A DNA stretch of 21,511 bases from JBEEMU01 sp043778315 (GTDB lineage Bacteria > Bacteroidota > Bacteroidia > Chitinophagales > Saprospiraceae). The notes beneath the pieces were generated by a model. That model was given only the letters and a program-made list of their open reading frames with translations. It had not been told where the DNA came from and did not search any database. The stretch is from contig JAYWGJ010000277.1 in assembly GCA_043778315.1 (NCBI GenBank), positions 1 through 21,511 of the forward strand. The letters are read 5' to 3'. Both the position numbers and the translations under genes were made by a program. Positions 7,444 to 14,750 of this stretch are shown in pieces. The stretch's first letter is position 1. The number at the start of each line of letters is the position of its first letter.

Positions 7444-8069
7444 AAATAACGATAATAATAGAAGGCGGTGAGCCTGTAAAAAATCTAAAAAGAGAACGTG
7501 ATTTACGGACAACAGCAATGAGTCCAGATGGAATAAATTTACGTTCCGCGTGGCATAAATTATTAGCCGTGAGCGAGGACGGAATAAAACCAAGAGGCTC
7601 TTATAAAACTAGCGTTACCTCTTACAAAAGACACCTTGCAGCAAGTGAAAGTTCGCTTTTGTTGGTCGACTCCGACGGAGTAGATAGAATACAGTGGTTG
7701 AAAGATAAAGATTTAGAAGAGTACAGCGAAAACGTATTTTTTATGGTACAACAACAAGAGGCGTGGTTTTTGTCGCAACCCAAAAGTATAGAAGCCGTTT
7801 ACGGAAACCACAAAGATATTGCAAGTAATATTTCACTACTTTTAGATAAATATGCTCATTGCGAAGCAATTAAATATCCAAAAAGCGAGTTTACAAACCT
7901 TCTTAATCGATGTTTTGTCAAACCAAAATATAATATAAAACAACAAGCCGAATTGATAGAAAAATTAGACATTGTTTTATTAAGAAACACGTTTTCAGAG
8001 GTAAAAAATTTATTAGATAGAATAGATAAAATAGCTAAAATAGCTAAAATAAAGGAGCTTTCCAATTAG
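7437..8069 (+). CDS. DUF4276-like TOPRIM-type putative nuclease subunit
   Basis: A 210-residue protein starting MVKITIIIEGGEP. It has the elements of a TOPRIM fold: a glutamate at the end of the first strand (E9 in IIIEGG) and a DxD motif in the LLLVDSDGVD strand (D78, D80). The segment FFMVQQQEAWFLSQP (about 101-115) resembles the conserved VQxxEAWF region I associate with DUF4276 proteins, which often sit beside AAA_21 ATPases. The reading frame overlaps the ATPase stop by 7 bp and has its own AGGAGG, so the two products are probably made together and act as a complex. TOPRIM partners of such ATPases cleave DNA or RNA in characterised relatives; here nuclease activity is inferred. The C-terminus ends in a KIAKIAKIK stretch encoded by a 9-bp tandem repeat. 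Confidence 0.8.
   Translation: MVKITIIIEGGEPVKNLKRERDLRTTAMSPDGINLRSAWHKLLAVSEDGIKPRGSYKTSVTSYKRHLAASESSLLLVDSDGVDRIQWLKDKDLEEYSENVFFMVQQQEAWFLSQPKSIEAVYGNHKDIASNISLLLDKYAHCEAIKYPKSEFTNLLNRCFVKPKYNIKQQAELIEKLDIVLLRNTFSEVKNLLDRIDKIAKIAKIKELSN
8028..8053 (+). repeat. 9-bp tandem repeat in the TOPRIM gene 3' end
   Basis: AAAATAGCT occurs twice in perfect tandem (8028-8036, 8037-8045), followed by the degenerate AAAATAAAG. It encodes the basic amphipathic tail KIAKIAKIK. Copy changes would stay in frame. Confidence 0.7.
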
Positions 8070-8083
8070 TTCCACCATAAAAC

Positions 8084-8102
8084 CACATTTCCATCATAAA
8101 AA
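8084..8102 (+). repeat. Leader repeat, copy 1 (upstream of the lipoprotein gene)
   Basis: CACATTTCCATCATAAAAA ends 8 bp before the ATG at 8111. It matches 18 of 19 positions of the string at 8491-8509 upstream of aconitase. It may be a duplicated translation-initiation or regulatory segment. Confidence 0.6.
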
Positions 8103-8110
8103 ATATAATC

Positions 8111-8473
8111 ATGAAAAAAACAACCACAATTATCATCGCATTTGCGGCTTTTTGCGCCGCAACTACGTCTTGCAACAACAGCGCAACAACGGCACAAAAA
8201 ATCAGTAAAAACTGGCACTGCGCAGGTACCGAGCCTTTTTGGTCTGCCAACGTTTCTGCCAAAGATAACACCCTCACTTTCAACCGAGTAGGCGAGGAAA
8301 AAATCGTTGCGCCTTGTACAAAAATAGATGAAAAAGACGGCAGTTGCACTTATACTGCCGATAAATTCGCGCTTACTATCAAAAAAGAAGCGTGCAGCGA
8401 CGGAATGTCGGATACAAAATTCGAATATTCGGCGCATATTGACGCGCTGCAAGGTTGTGCGGAAGCAAAGTAA
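8111..8473 (+). CDS. Small lipoprotein with COG3650-like domain
   Basis: A 120-residue protein with a lipoprotein signal (MKKTTTIIIAFAAFCAATTSC; lipidated cysteine probably C21). The mature part has two conserved blocks: WHCAGTEPFWSANV (about 35-48) and CSDGMSDTKFEYSAHI (about 95-110), ending in a GCA stretch. This FxGxEPFWS...CxDGMSD arrangement matches the COG3650 type of uncharacterised periplasmic/lipoprotein domains, in which the cysteines may pair. It is probably anchored in an envelope membrane facing the periplasm. The spacers on both sides are about 45 bp, so it may be read together with its neighbours. Function is unknown. Confidence 0.75.
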   Translation: MKKTTTIIIAFAAFCAATTSCNNSATTAQKISKNWHCAGTEPFWSANVSAKDNTLTFNRVGEEKIVAPCTKIDEKDGSCTYTADKFALTIKKEACSDGMSDTKFEYSAHIDALQGCAEAK

Positions 8474-8490
8474 AAACTAGTAAAAACTAT

Positions 8491-8509
8491 CACATTTCAA
8501 TCATAAAAA
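8491..8509 (+). repeat. Leader repeat, copy 2 (upstream of aconitase)
   Basis: CACATTTCAATCATAAAAA ends 10 bp before the aconitase ATG at 8520 and is nearly identical to 8084-8102. The segment just before it (TAAAAACTAG then TAAAAACTAT, 8471-8490) is itself a 10-bp tandem repeat. Confidence 0.6.
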
Positions 8510-8519
8510 GCCATAAAAT

Positions 8520-10793
8520 ATGAGCAGTAAGGTATTAGACCTCGACATGATGAAGCAGGCGTATGCAGCGATGCCTGCCCGCATAGCCGCAGCCCGCGAG
8601 CGTTTGGGCAAGCCGCTTACGCTATCCGAAAAAATCCTCTACGCGCATTTGCACGAGGAGTCGCCGCTCGCCGACTACCAACGCGGCAGCGACTACGTTT
8701 TTTTCGCTCCCGACCGCGTAGCGATGCAAGACGCGACGGCGCAAATGGCGTTATTGCAGTTCATGCAGTGCGGCAGACCACGCGTCGCCGTCCCGAGTAC
8801 CGTCCATTGCGACCACCTCATCACCGCCGAAATAGAGTCCGCAACGGATTTGGTGAAGGCGAACAACGAAAACAAAGAAGTTTATGACTTCTTAGGGTCG
8901 GTGTCGAGCAAATACGGCATCGGCTTTTGGAAACCTGGCGCAGGTATTATCCACCAAATCGTCCTCGAAAACTACGCTTTCCCTGGCGGAATGATGATTG
9001 GCACCGACTCGCACACCGTGAACGCGGGCGGACTCGGTATGCTCGCTATCGGCGTAGGCGGCGCAGATGCGTGTGACGTGATGGCGGGTTTGGCGTGGGA
9101 ACTCAAAATGCCCAAACTCATCGGCATCAAACTCACGGGCAAACTCAACGGCTGGGCTTCTGCCAAAGACGTGATACTCAAAGTGGCTGGCGTGCTGACC
9201 GTGAAGGGAGGAACGGGCTGCATCGTAGAGTATTTCGGTAGCGGCGCGAAGTCGCTTTCATGTACAGGCAAAGGAACTATTTGCAATATGGGCGCGGAAA
9301 TAGGCGCGACAACCTCTACTTTTGGCTACGACAAAAGCATGGAGCGTTACCTCAAAGCGACGGGCAGAACCAACGTGGCGCGCCTCGCCAATCAGGTGAA
9401 AGCCGACCTCACAGGCGACCCCGAAGTGTATGCTAACCCCGAGTTGTATTTCGACCAAGTCATAGAAATCAACCTTTCCCGCTTAGAGCCGCACCTCAAC
9501 GGTCCGTTCACGCCCGACCTCGCTACGCCAATCTCCAAGATGCGCGCAGCCGCCAAAAAGAACGGCTGGCCCACCAAGATTGAGGCGGGTTTGATTGGTT
9601 CTTGCACCAATTCGTCTTACGAAGATATTTCGCGCTCCGCTTCTTTGGCAGCGCAAGTCGTCGCTAAAAAATTGACCGCTCAATCGGAGTTTATGGTTAC
9701 GCCTGGCTCAGAGCAAATCCGTTATACCATCGAGCGCGACGGCTTTTTAGATACTTTCCATAGCATGGGCGGCAAGGTTTTTGCGAACGCCTGCGGTCCG
9801 TGTATCGGTATGTGGGCGCGAGTTGGCGCAGAGAAAAAAGAAAAAAATACGATTGTTCACTCGTTCAACCGTAACTTTTCGAAGCGCGCCGACGGCAACC
9901 CGAATACTTATGCGTTTGTCGGTTCGCCCGAACTCGTAACGGCATTAGCTATCGCGGGCGACCTCAATTTCAACCCGCTTAAAGATACACTTATCAATGC
10001 GGACGGCGTAGAAGTGCGCCTCGACCCGCCGAAAGGCGACGAATTACCTGCCAAAGGTTTTGCGGTAGAAGACGCTGGTTATGTGAAGCCTGCGCGTAGC
10101 GGCGGCAGTATTCGCGTGAAAGTAGCTCCGAAATCAAGCCGTTTGCAGTTGCTCGAGCCGTTTGCGGCGTGGGAAGGCACTGACCTCAAAGGTTTGCGCT
10201 TGCTCATCAAAGCGAAAGGCAAATGTACCACCGACCACATCTCTATGGCAGGTCCGTGGCTCAAATTTCGCGGTCATTTAGATAATATTTCTAATAATAT
10301 GCTCATCGGCGCGACCAATTCGTTCAACGACCAAGCAGATACCATTTTGAACCCAATCACGGGCGAGTTTGGAACAGTTCCGAATACGGCTCGAGCGATA
10401 AAAGCGGCTGGTATGGGCAGCATCGTTTTTGGCGAGGAGAACTACGGCGAAGGCAGCAGCCGCGAACACGCCGCTATGGAGCCGCGTCACTTAGGCGTGC
10501 GCGCTGTTTGTACCAAGTCGTTTGCGCGTATCCACGAAACGAATTTGAAAAAGCAAGGTATGCTCGCACTCAACTTCGCCGATAAAGCGGACTACGACAA
10601 AATCAGACAAGATGACACGTTCGACATCGTCGGGCTGACAACCTTCGCACCCAACAAAAACCTCTCGATTGTATTGCATCACGCCGACGGCTCGTCCGAA
10701 ACGATTGCGGTAACGCACACCTACAACGAGGCGCAAATCAATTGGTTTAAAGCAGGCGCAGCCTTGAATGTGATTAAGCAAAACCTCAACTAA
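8520..10793 (+). CDS. acnA: Aconitate hydratase (mitochondrial-type AcnA)
   Basis: A 757-residue aconitase, full length for the mitochondrial-type enzyme found in many Bacteroidota. It isomerises citrate to isocitrate in the TCA cycle through a [4Fe-4S] cluster in the cytoplasm. The three cluster cysteines are visible: C362 in LIGSCTNSSYED, and C425 and C428 in ANACGPCIGMW. The substrate-binding stretch MIGTDSHTVNAGGLG and the C-terminal swivel-domain signature GEENYGEGSSREHAA are intact. The ATG at 8520 is preceded by no Shine-Dalgarno. GC content and codon use are clearly higher in GC than the defence-like block upstream, as expected for a core gene. The stop codon (TAA 10791-10793) is followed without any spacer by heptamer array C. 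Confidence 0.97.
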   Translation: MSSKVLDLDMMKQAYAAMPARIAAARERLGKPLTLSEKILYAHLHEESPLADYQRGSDYVFFAPDRVAMQDATAQMALLQFMQCGRPRVAVPSTVHCDHLITAEIESATDLVKANNENKEVYDFLGSVSSKYGIGFWKPGAGIIHQIVLENYAFPGGMMIGTDSHTVNAGGLGMLAIGVGGADACDVMAGLAWELKMPKLIGIKLTGKLNGWASAKDVILKVAGVLTVKGGTGCIVEYFGSGAKSLSCTGKGTICNMGAEIGATTSTFGYDKSMERYLKATGRTNVARLANQVKADLTGDPEVYANPELYFDQVIEINLSRLEPHLNGPFTPDLATPISKMRAAAKKNGWPTKIEAGLIGSCTNSSYEDISRSASLAAQVVAKKLTAQSEFMVTPGSEQIRYTIERDGFLDTFHSMGGKVFANACGPCIGMWARVGAEKKEKNTIVHSFNRNFSKRADGNPNTYAFVGSPELVTALAIAGDLNFNPLKDTLINADGVEVRLDPPKGDELPAKGFAVEDAGYVKPARSGGSIRVKVAPKSSRLQLLEPFAAWEGTDLKGLRLLIKAKGKCTTDHISMAGPWLKFRGHLDNISNNMLIGATNSFNDQADTILNPITGEFGTVPNTARAIKAAGMGSIVFGEENYGEGSSREHAAMEPRHLGVRAVCTKSFARIHETNLKKQGMLALNFADKADYDKIRQDDTFDIVGLTTFAPNKNLSIVLHHADGSSETIAVTHTYNEAQINWFKAGAALNVIKQNLN

Positions 10794-10925
10794 GTGAACA
10801 ACGAATAGTGAACAACTAACAGTGATTAACGAATAGTGATTAACGATTAGTGTTGCCGCGCAAACTATTCACTATTCACTATTCGTTGTTCACTGAAAAA
10901 ACTATTCGTTGTTATCTGTTCACTA
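10794..10925. repeat. Heptamer array C, forward and inverted halves
   Basis: The forward half is eight in-phase heptamers (10794-10849): GTGAACA, ACGAATA, GTGAACA, ACTAACA, GTGATTA, ACGAATA, GTGATTA, ACGATTA. The inverted half (about 10863-10925) uses the complementary vocabulary: AACTATT, CACTATT twice, CGTTGTT and so on, with a phase slip in the poly-A. A perfect 20-bp inverted repeat links the halves: 10793-10812 with 10875-10894. All three frames downstream of aconitase are stopped within 26 nt of the array start (TGA 10795, TAG 10806, TAA 10817). Confidence 0.9.
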
Positions 10926-10928
10926 AAA

Positions 10929-10967
10929 AAAAGCGCAACTCCTTCATAAAGAAAGGGTTGCGCTTTT
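10929..10967. terminator. Bidirectional intrinsic terminator after aconitase
   Basis: AAAAGCGCAAC (10929-10939) pairs perfectly with GTTGCGCTTTT (10957-10967) around a 17-nt loop that adds some further pairing (CCTT/AAGG). A-rich on the left and T-rich on the right, it can end transcription from aconitase (+) and from the convergent beta-barrel gene (-). Confidence 0.85.
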
Positions 10968-10988
10968 GTTATTGGCGACAAGCCGCCC

Positions 10989-11010
10989 ATTTAAAACCTA
11001 TTTAAAACCT
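10989..11010. repeat. 11-bp tandem duplication
   Basis: ATTTAAAACCT occurs twice head to tail (10989-10999, 11000-11010), just downstream of the beta-barrel gene stop. No function is evident. Confidence 0.6.
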
Positions 11011-11015
11011 TGTTT

Positions 11016-11885
11016 CTAAAACAATAAATATCCTACGCCGATTTGAAAGTGCAAAAGATAGTGTTTATCGAGACGGTCGGTAATAGGATTGCGACTAAAT
11101 AAATGCTGTGGCGCAATAGCGAACGAGTAACCTGCATTTAAGACGATATTTTTCTGGAAAACGCGGCGAAAACCACCGTTAAACTCAAAATATAGCGAAT
11201 TGATATAGGGTTTGCGGAGCTGTATAGCGGCTTGATAGCGGTCGCTTGCGCTGCTCGCTTCCACTACTCTCGAGCTATATGAAGCATCGTCAGTCAAAAA
11301 CCGAACGGGGGCGGCATTAGCACTGACGTATAAAAATTTCATACCAAAATAAGACCCCACAGGCGCGAAACTCCCTTTTTTGCTACTCACATTAAAGCCT
11401 AAACCGATATGGTTAAAGTTCACTTTGTACAATACCGCCCTCAAATCGTCAAAATTATAGCCGTCAAACTTACTTAGGTCATAGTAATAATCTCCACCAC
11501 CTATATAGGTTTGCCTATCTAATTTAGATACAAACATACCCGTTTCCCCGTAAGCAACGTCGGCTACTAATGCGAATTGTCGGCTTGTGGCATAGAGCGC
11601 CGAAAGCTCATATCGGGTACTTATTGGCACACCAAAACCAGTTAAAAGAGGCTGTGATACACTAGAAAAAGAATGCCCCGATGACGTAAAACCCAGTATA
11701 GTAGGCGTGAAATTTAAGTTCGCCTCGAGCAAAAACCGCTTACCTTGATAGCCAGGTACTACGCCTTCTTGCGCGGCGGCTGCGCTAACAAAAGCCATAC
11801 AAATATTAGCTACAAAAAGGCATTTATATAGATATTGCTGTGTATTTCTGAAATAAACAGATGGGTATAAATAACTGATAGTCAT
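11016..11885 (-). CDS. Predicted outer-membrane beta-barrel protein
   Basis: A 289-residue protein with an N-terminal hydrophobic export signal (about 21-38, LFVANICMAFVSAAAAQ, likely cleavage after AAAAQ). The remainder is a string of alternating amphipathic segments (RFLLEANLNFTPTILGF, FALVADVAYGETGMFVS, YFGMKFLYVSANAAPV, LYFEFNGGFRRVF, IVLNAGYSFAI) and ends LLHFQIGVGYLLF. A C-terminal aromatic residue on the last strand is the usual recognition signal for barrel assembly. I do not recognise a named family. Its start codon shares one base with the stop of the upstream M48 protease gene (TAATG), so it is very probably translated from the same transcript and may act with the protease in the envelope. 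The start could alternatively be nearer the signal helix (M29), but that would leave a very short signal. Confidence 0.75.
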   Translation of the reverse strand: MTISYLYPSVYFRNTQQYLYKCLFVANICMAFVSAAAAQEGVVPGYQGKRFLLEANLNFTPTILGFTSSGHSFSSVSQPLLTGFGVPISTRYELSALYATSRQFALVADVAYGETGMFVSKLDRQTYIGGGDYYYDLSKFDGYNFDDLRAVLYKVNFNHIGLGFNVSSKKGSFAPVGSYFGMKFLYVSANAAPVRFLTDDASYSSRVVEASSASDRYQAAIQLRKPYINSLYFEFNGGFRRVFQKNIVLNAGYSFAIAPQHLFSRNPITDRLDKHYLLHFQIGVGYLLF

Positions 11886-14395
11886 TATTTTTTACGTTTA
11901 ACGGTGGATTTAGATTTGGTTGCTGGTTTTACTGTTGCGGCTGTCTTGGCGGTCGCTGCTGGTTTTACCGTTTCGGTCGTTTTGACGCTCGCAGTTGGTT
12001 TAGCGGTCGCGGTTGTTTTGGTAGCTTCGGCGGGTTTTACGGTTTCTGCTGGCGCGTCTATTCCGACTGGTGCCGTGGGCGCATCTTCTTCCGTAGCTTT
12101 ATCCTTATTCTTCGATTTTGATTTAGACTTTATTTGCAAAAAAATATCGTAATACTGCGCATTAAGGAACTGCGCGTCGTCTTTTATATCGCTATACAAG
12201 TATTTCACGAGCTTACTTTCGCCCGTTTCCACATTATATACTACACAATAAGTGATAGACTCCCCTTTTGGCGTAGCCAACCATCTCAGTATTTTCAAGG
12301 GCGATAATAAAACGATGGGCTGACCATTATTACCCGAAACTGGCTTGCGTATCGCAACCACACCTGTCCAACAAAAATACTTAGTACCGTATTTTCTGGC
12401 GATAGCATTTATCTCTTTTTGGTGATGCCCTGGTGTAATAGAGAGGTCAGAAAAGTCTATTTGCTCCGAAAACCAATCGTTAAGCAAGGCTATTTCATTA
12501 AATTTTTCGGCATCATCGCCTTTTACACCGCTCACATCGAGTATCGTAGCGTTCAGCCCAACTCGTGCCGCGTTATCCGCAATACAAGTTTTGAGTGTAG
12601 TTTGTGCCGCTTCGCTCGCTATAAAATCACTACCGCTTCCGTCGCTTTTTACCCGTTGATAATACGGATTGACGACCACAATTTTGTTATAGCCTAAGCG
12701 CGCACCGCGTTTATCTTTTAGCGCGCGCTCCTTTTCGGTGGCGCGTCTGCCTTTATCACTTTTGTAGTACGCTATGCGCGCAATATTTTTGTCTGCCCAT
12801 ATCTTCGCTTGCGCTAATTGCGCCGAAAATTCCTTGTCTTTTAGCCAATCAATAAATGCGTATTTAGCAATATTCGAGCTATCAGTAGTTATACCGTTTT
12901 CGGCTGTTTTCTCTACTTTTTTCTCTGCCTGCTGCTCGTCTATTTTGGCGTATTTGCCTTTTCTTTTAGGTTTTGCGTCGGCTTTTTTGGTGGTTTGCTC
13001 GACTACTTTTGGCGGCTCGGCAGCTTTCAAACTCCGCGCCAACAGCTTAGTATCGTTAAAATGATACTGCACCAACTCCGTGAGCGCGTCATAAGCAATC
13101 ACTTTTAGCTCCTCATCTTTCGGATATGCTTTATGCAATTTCCAATTGTAATTAACCGCCAAAGCGTTCAGTTCGCTGGGCTGCAGCTTCTCCATAAAAT
13201 GCGCAACGCCTTGAAACTCACCTTGTAACGAATCTATTTCTTCGTCATATTTGTTGTCCGCGTTGCGATATTTGGAGCTAGTATATAAAGCCTTGCCCAC
13301 ACATTTTTGTAGGTACAAGCTGTTCGGCTCTTGCTTCAGCAACATATACGCATCGTAAATGCCATTATAAAAATACTCCGAATGAAGTTGCAAAAGCGGC
13401 TGCTCAAAACGCGCTATTTTTTGCATTTCTGCAAAGCGGCTTTCGCCCAACGGGAACTTTTTTCGCCCATCGTTGCTAGCTTTTGCGAGCCGACGCTCCA
13501 CTGCCGCACGGCGTTTAGCAATGTTTGGGTGTGTGTTAAGGCTATCAGCCTCCATTTCGTCCCTGCCTGCAATCGGACGTATCTTGTCGCGCTGATAAGC
13601 GGCAGGAAACTTCAAATAAGTATCCTCGAAAAAGGACTTCTCGAACTTAATTTCGTCAAATGGTAGCTCGCTGTATTTCAATACATCAAACAAACCGTCC
13701 ACGCTCGCAAGGTCGTAGTCCAATTTCAAAAATCGCTCCATGCCCAAGCTGTCCGCTTCGGTCTCCAACTCTTTGGAGAACGTTTTTCGGAACAATTCTC
13801 TATTAAAAGTAGAGTTTCGCAAGACTGATTTTTGGCTCGCCGCTCTATCTATATCGTCCGATTTCAAGTAGAAATTAATCGCGTGCTTTTTTTCATAATG
13901 CACTATTTCGTGCGAAAGCGTGAACGCGAGTTGCGCCTCGTTTTCTAACTGTGCCAACATACCCATTGTCACAAAAATCATACCCTGATTGGTCGCAAAA
14001 GCGTTCACCGTAGGCGTGCGCAGGACGTAAAAGCGTAATTTAGCGCGCAACGGCTTATTGTCTTGCAGTATTCTATCCGCCACCTCCCCAATATATTTCC
14101 CAATCGGGTCATTATAGAGTACAAAGCCGCTTTGCAGCAAATCGTCCATCTTGAAATTACTTTCCAAATAGAATTTATCTTTTGTTACGCGCTCTTTTCG
14201 CTTCGCTTTTTTACTAATAGTAGCCGCTTCTGCCTTGTATTTGCTCGAAGACGGCGTAGTCAAATCGGCAGGCAAACCACCTGTAGTTTTTAAAGTCTGA
14301 TAGTTATCAAAGTCCGTCGTTTGTGCGTATAGCGAAGCCGTCGTCGCCACCCAAAAACTAAGTATTGATAAAAATAAATGCTTTTTTTTGTTCAT
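11885..14395 (-). CDS. Secreted M48-family metalloprotease with long C-terminal extension
   Basis: An 836-residue protein with a Sec signal peptide (MNKKKHLFLSILSFWVATTA, cleavage near ASLYAQ). The M48 peptidase domain spans about residues 95-330: zinc motif HEIVH (162-166) and a downstream glutamate in LETEADSLG (E213) as third ligand. Preceding segments FYVLRTPTVNAFA and NQGMIFVTMGML are typical of the family. A helical, TPR-like middle region (about 335-470), a lysine-rich linker (about 465-500) and a further unrecognised domain (about 500-765) follow. The last 54 residues (783-836) are a low-complexity Thr/Ala/Lys/Pro tail made of VKPA/TAK-like repeats. M48 proteins act in periplasmic protein quality control. 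This one is much longer than BepA-type enzymes. It is coupled to the beta-barrel gene downstream. Confidence 0.85.
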   Translation of the reverse strand: MNKKKHLFLSILSFWVATTASLYAQTTDFDNYQTLKTTGGLPADLTTPSSSKYKAEAATISKKAKRKERVTKDKFYLESNFKMDDLLQSGFVLYNDPIGKYIGEVADRILQDNKPLRAKLRFYVLRTPTVNAFATNQGMIFVTMGMLAQLENEAQLAFTLSHEIVHYEKKHAINFYLKSDDIDRAASQKSVLRNSTFNRELFRKTFSKELETEADSLGMERFLKLDYDLASVDGLFDVLKYSELPFDEIKFEKSFFEDTYLKFPAAYQRDKIRPIAGRDEMEADSLNTHPNIAKRRAAVERRLAKASNDGRKKFPLGESRFAEMQKIARFEQPLLQLHSEYFYNGIYDAYMLLKQEPNSLYLQKCVGKALYTSSKYRNADNKYDEEIDSLQGEFQGVAHFMEKLQPSELNALAVNYNWKLHKAYPKDEELKVIAYDALTELVQYHFNDTKLLARSLKAAEPPKVVEQTTKKADAKPKRKGKYAKIDEQQAEKKVEKTAENGITTDSSNIAKYAFIDWLKDKEFSAQLAQAKIWADKNIARIAYYKSDKGRRATEKERALKDKRGARLGYNKIVVVNPYYQRVKSDGSGSDFIASEAAQTTLKTCIADNAARVGLNATILDVSGVKGDDAEKFNEIALLNDWFSEQIDFSDLSITPGHHQKEINAIARKYGTKYFCWTGVVAIRKPVSGNNGQPIVLLSPLKILRWLATPKGESITYCVVYNVETGESKLVKYLYSDIKDDAQFLNAQYYDIFLQIKSKSKSKNKDKATEEDAPTAPVGIDAPAETVKPAEATKTTATAKPTASVKTTETVKPAATAKTAATVKPATKSKSTVKRKK

Positions 14396-14466
14396 AAATA
14401 AGAAATTGAGATTGTGTTATAAATATGTTTTCACTAAGAATAAATAATTATTGTTAAAATACTTTA

Positions 14467-14474
14467 CAAATGTA
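14467..14474 (-). promoter_or_regulatory. -7 box candidate for the M48/beta-barrel operon
   Basis: On the minus strand TACATTTG matches TAnnTTTG and lies about 70 bp upstream of the M48 start codon. No -33 box of good quality was seen, so support is moderate. Confidence 0.4.
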
Positions 14475-14719
14475 AGTAAAACATTTAACCCTTATCCTAT
14501 TTTTTTAACCTTTTTATATGTTTTAAAATAGACGACATTATCGAGAGTGATAAAAAATAGTTAAAACGTAGATTTTGCGTAGATTTTAATCTGCTTTTTG
14601 AGCGTAGATAAAGAATATCGTCTATTTTATTTTAGTTATTTTTTTTAATTTAGAATAAATATAAATTGCAAATACCAAAATGGTAGCGACTTTTTATTCG
14701 TATTATGATAATAAAAACG

Positions 14720-14727
14720 TATATTTG
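14720..14727 (+). promoter_or_regulatory. -7 box of the T9SS cargo gene
   Basis: TATATTTG fits TAnnTTTG exactly, 23 bp before the ATG at 14751. The -33 position holds only TTCG (14697-14700, 19-bp spacer). It overlaps an upstream in-frame GTG (14727), which argues for the ATG at 14751 as the true start. Confidence 0.5.
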
Positions 14728-14750
14728 TGTTCAAATTTAATAATAAAATT

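Larger units (their letters stand above)
14396..14750. other. Divergent intergenic region with dyad and direct repeats
   Basis: This 355-bp AT-rich stretch between the divergent M48 and T9SS-cargo genes contains no credible gene. It holds a promoter candidate for each side, a perfect 12-bp inverted repeat TAAAATAGACGA (14524-14535) / TCGTCTATTTTA (14618-14629), and three direct copies of CGTAGAT (14567, 14578, 14603) inside the dyad. It is probably a shared regulatory region. Confidence 0.6.

Noticed and set aside
2244..8110. Insertion sequence or integrated element with att sites
   Set aside because: No transposase, integrase or terminal inverted/direct repeats were found at the edges; only gene content and composition hint at transfer.
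14727..14750. GTG start for the T9SS cargo protein
   Set aside because: The GTG overlaps the -7 box; the ATG at 14751 gives a normal signal peptide.
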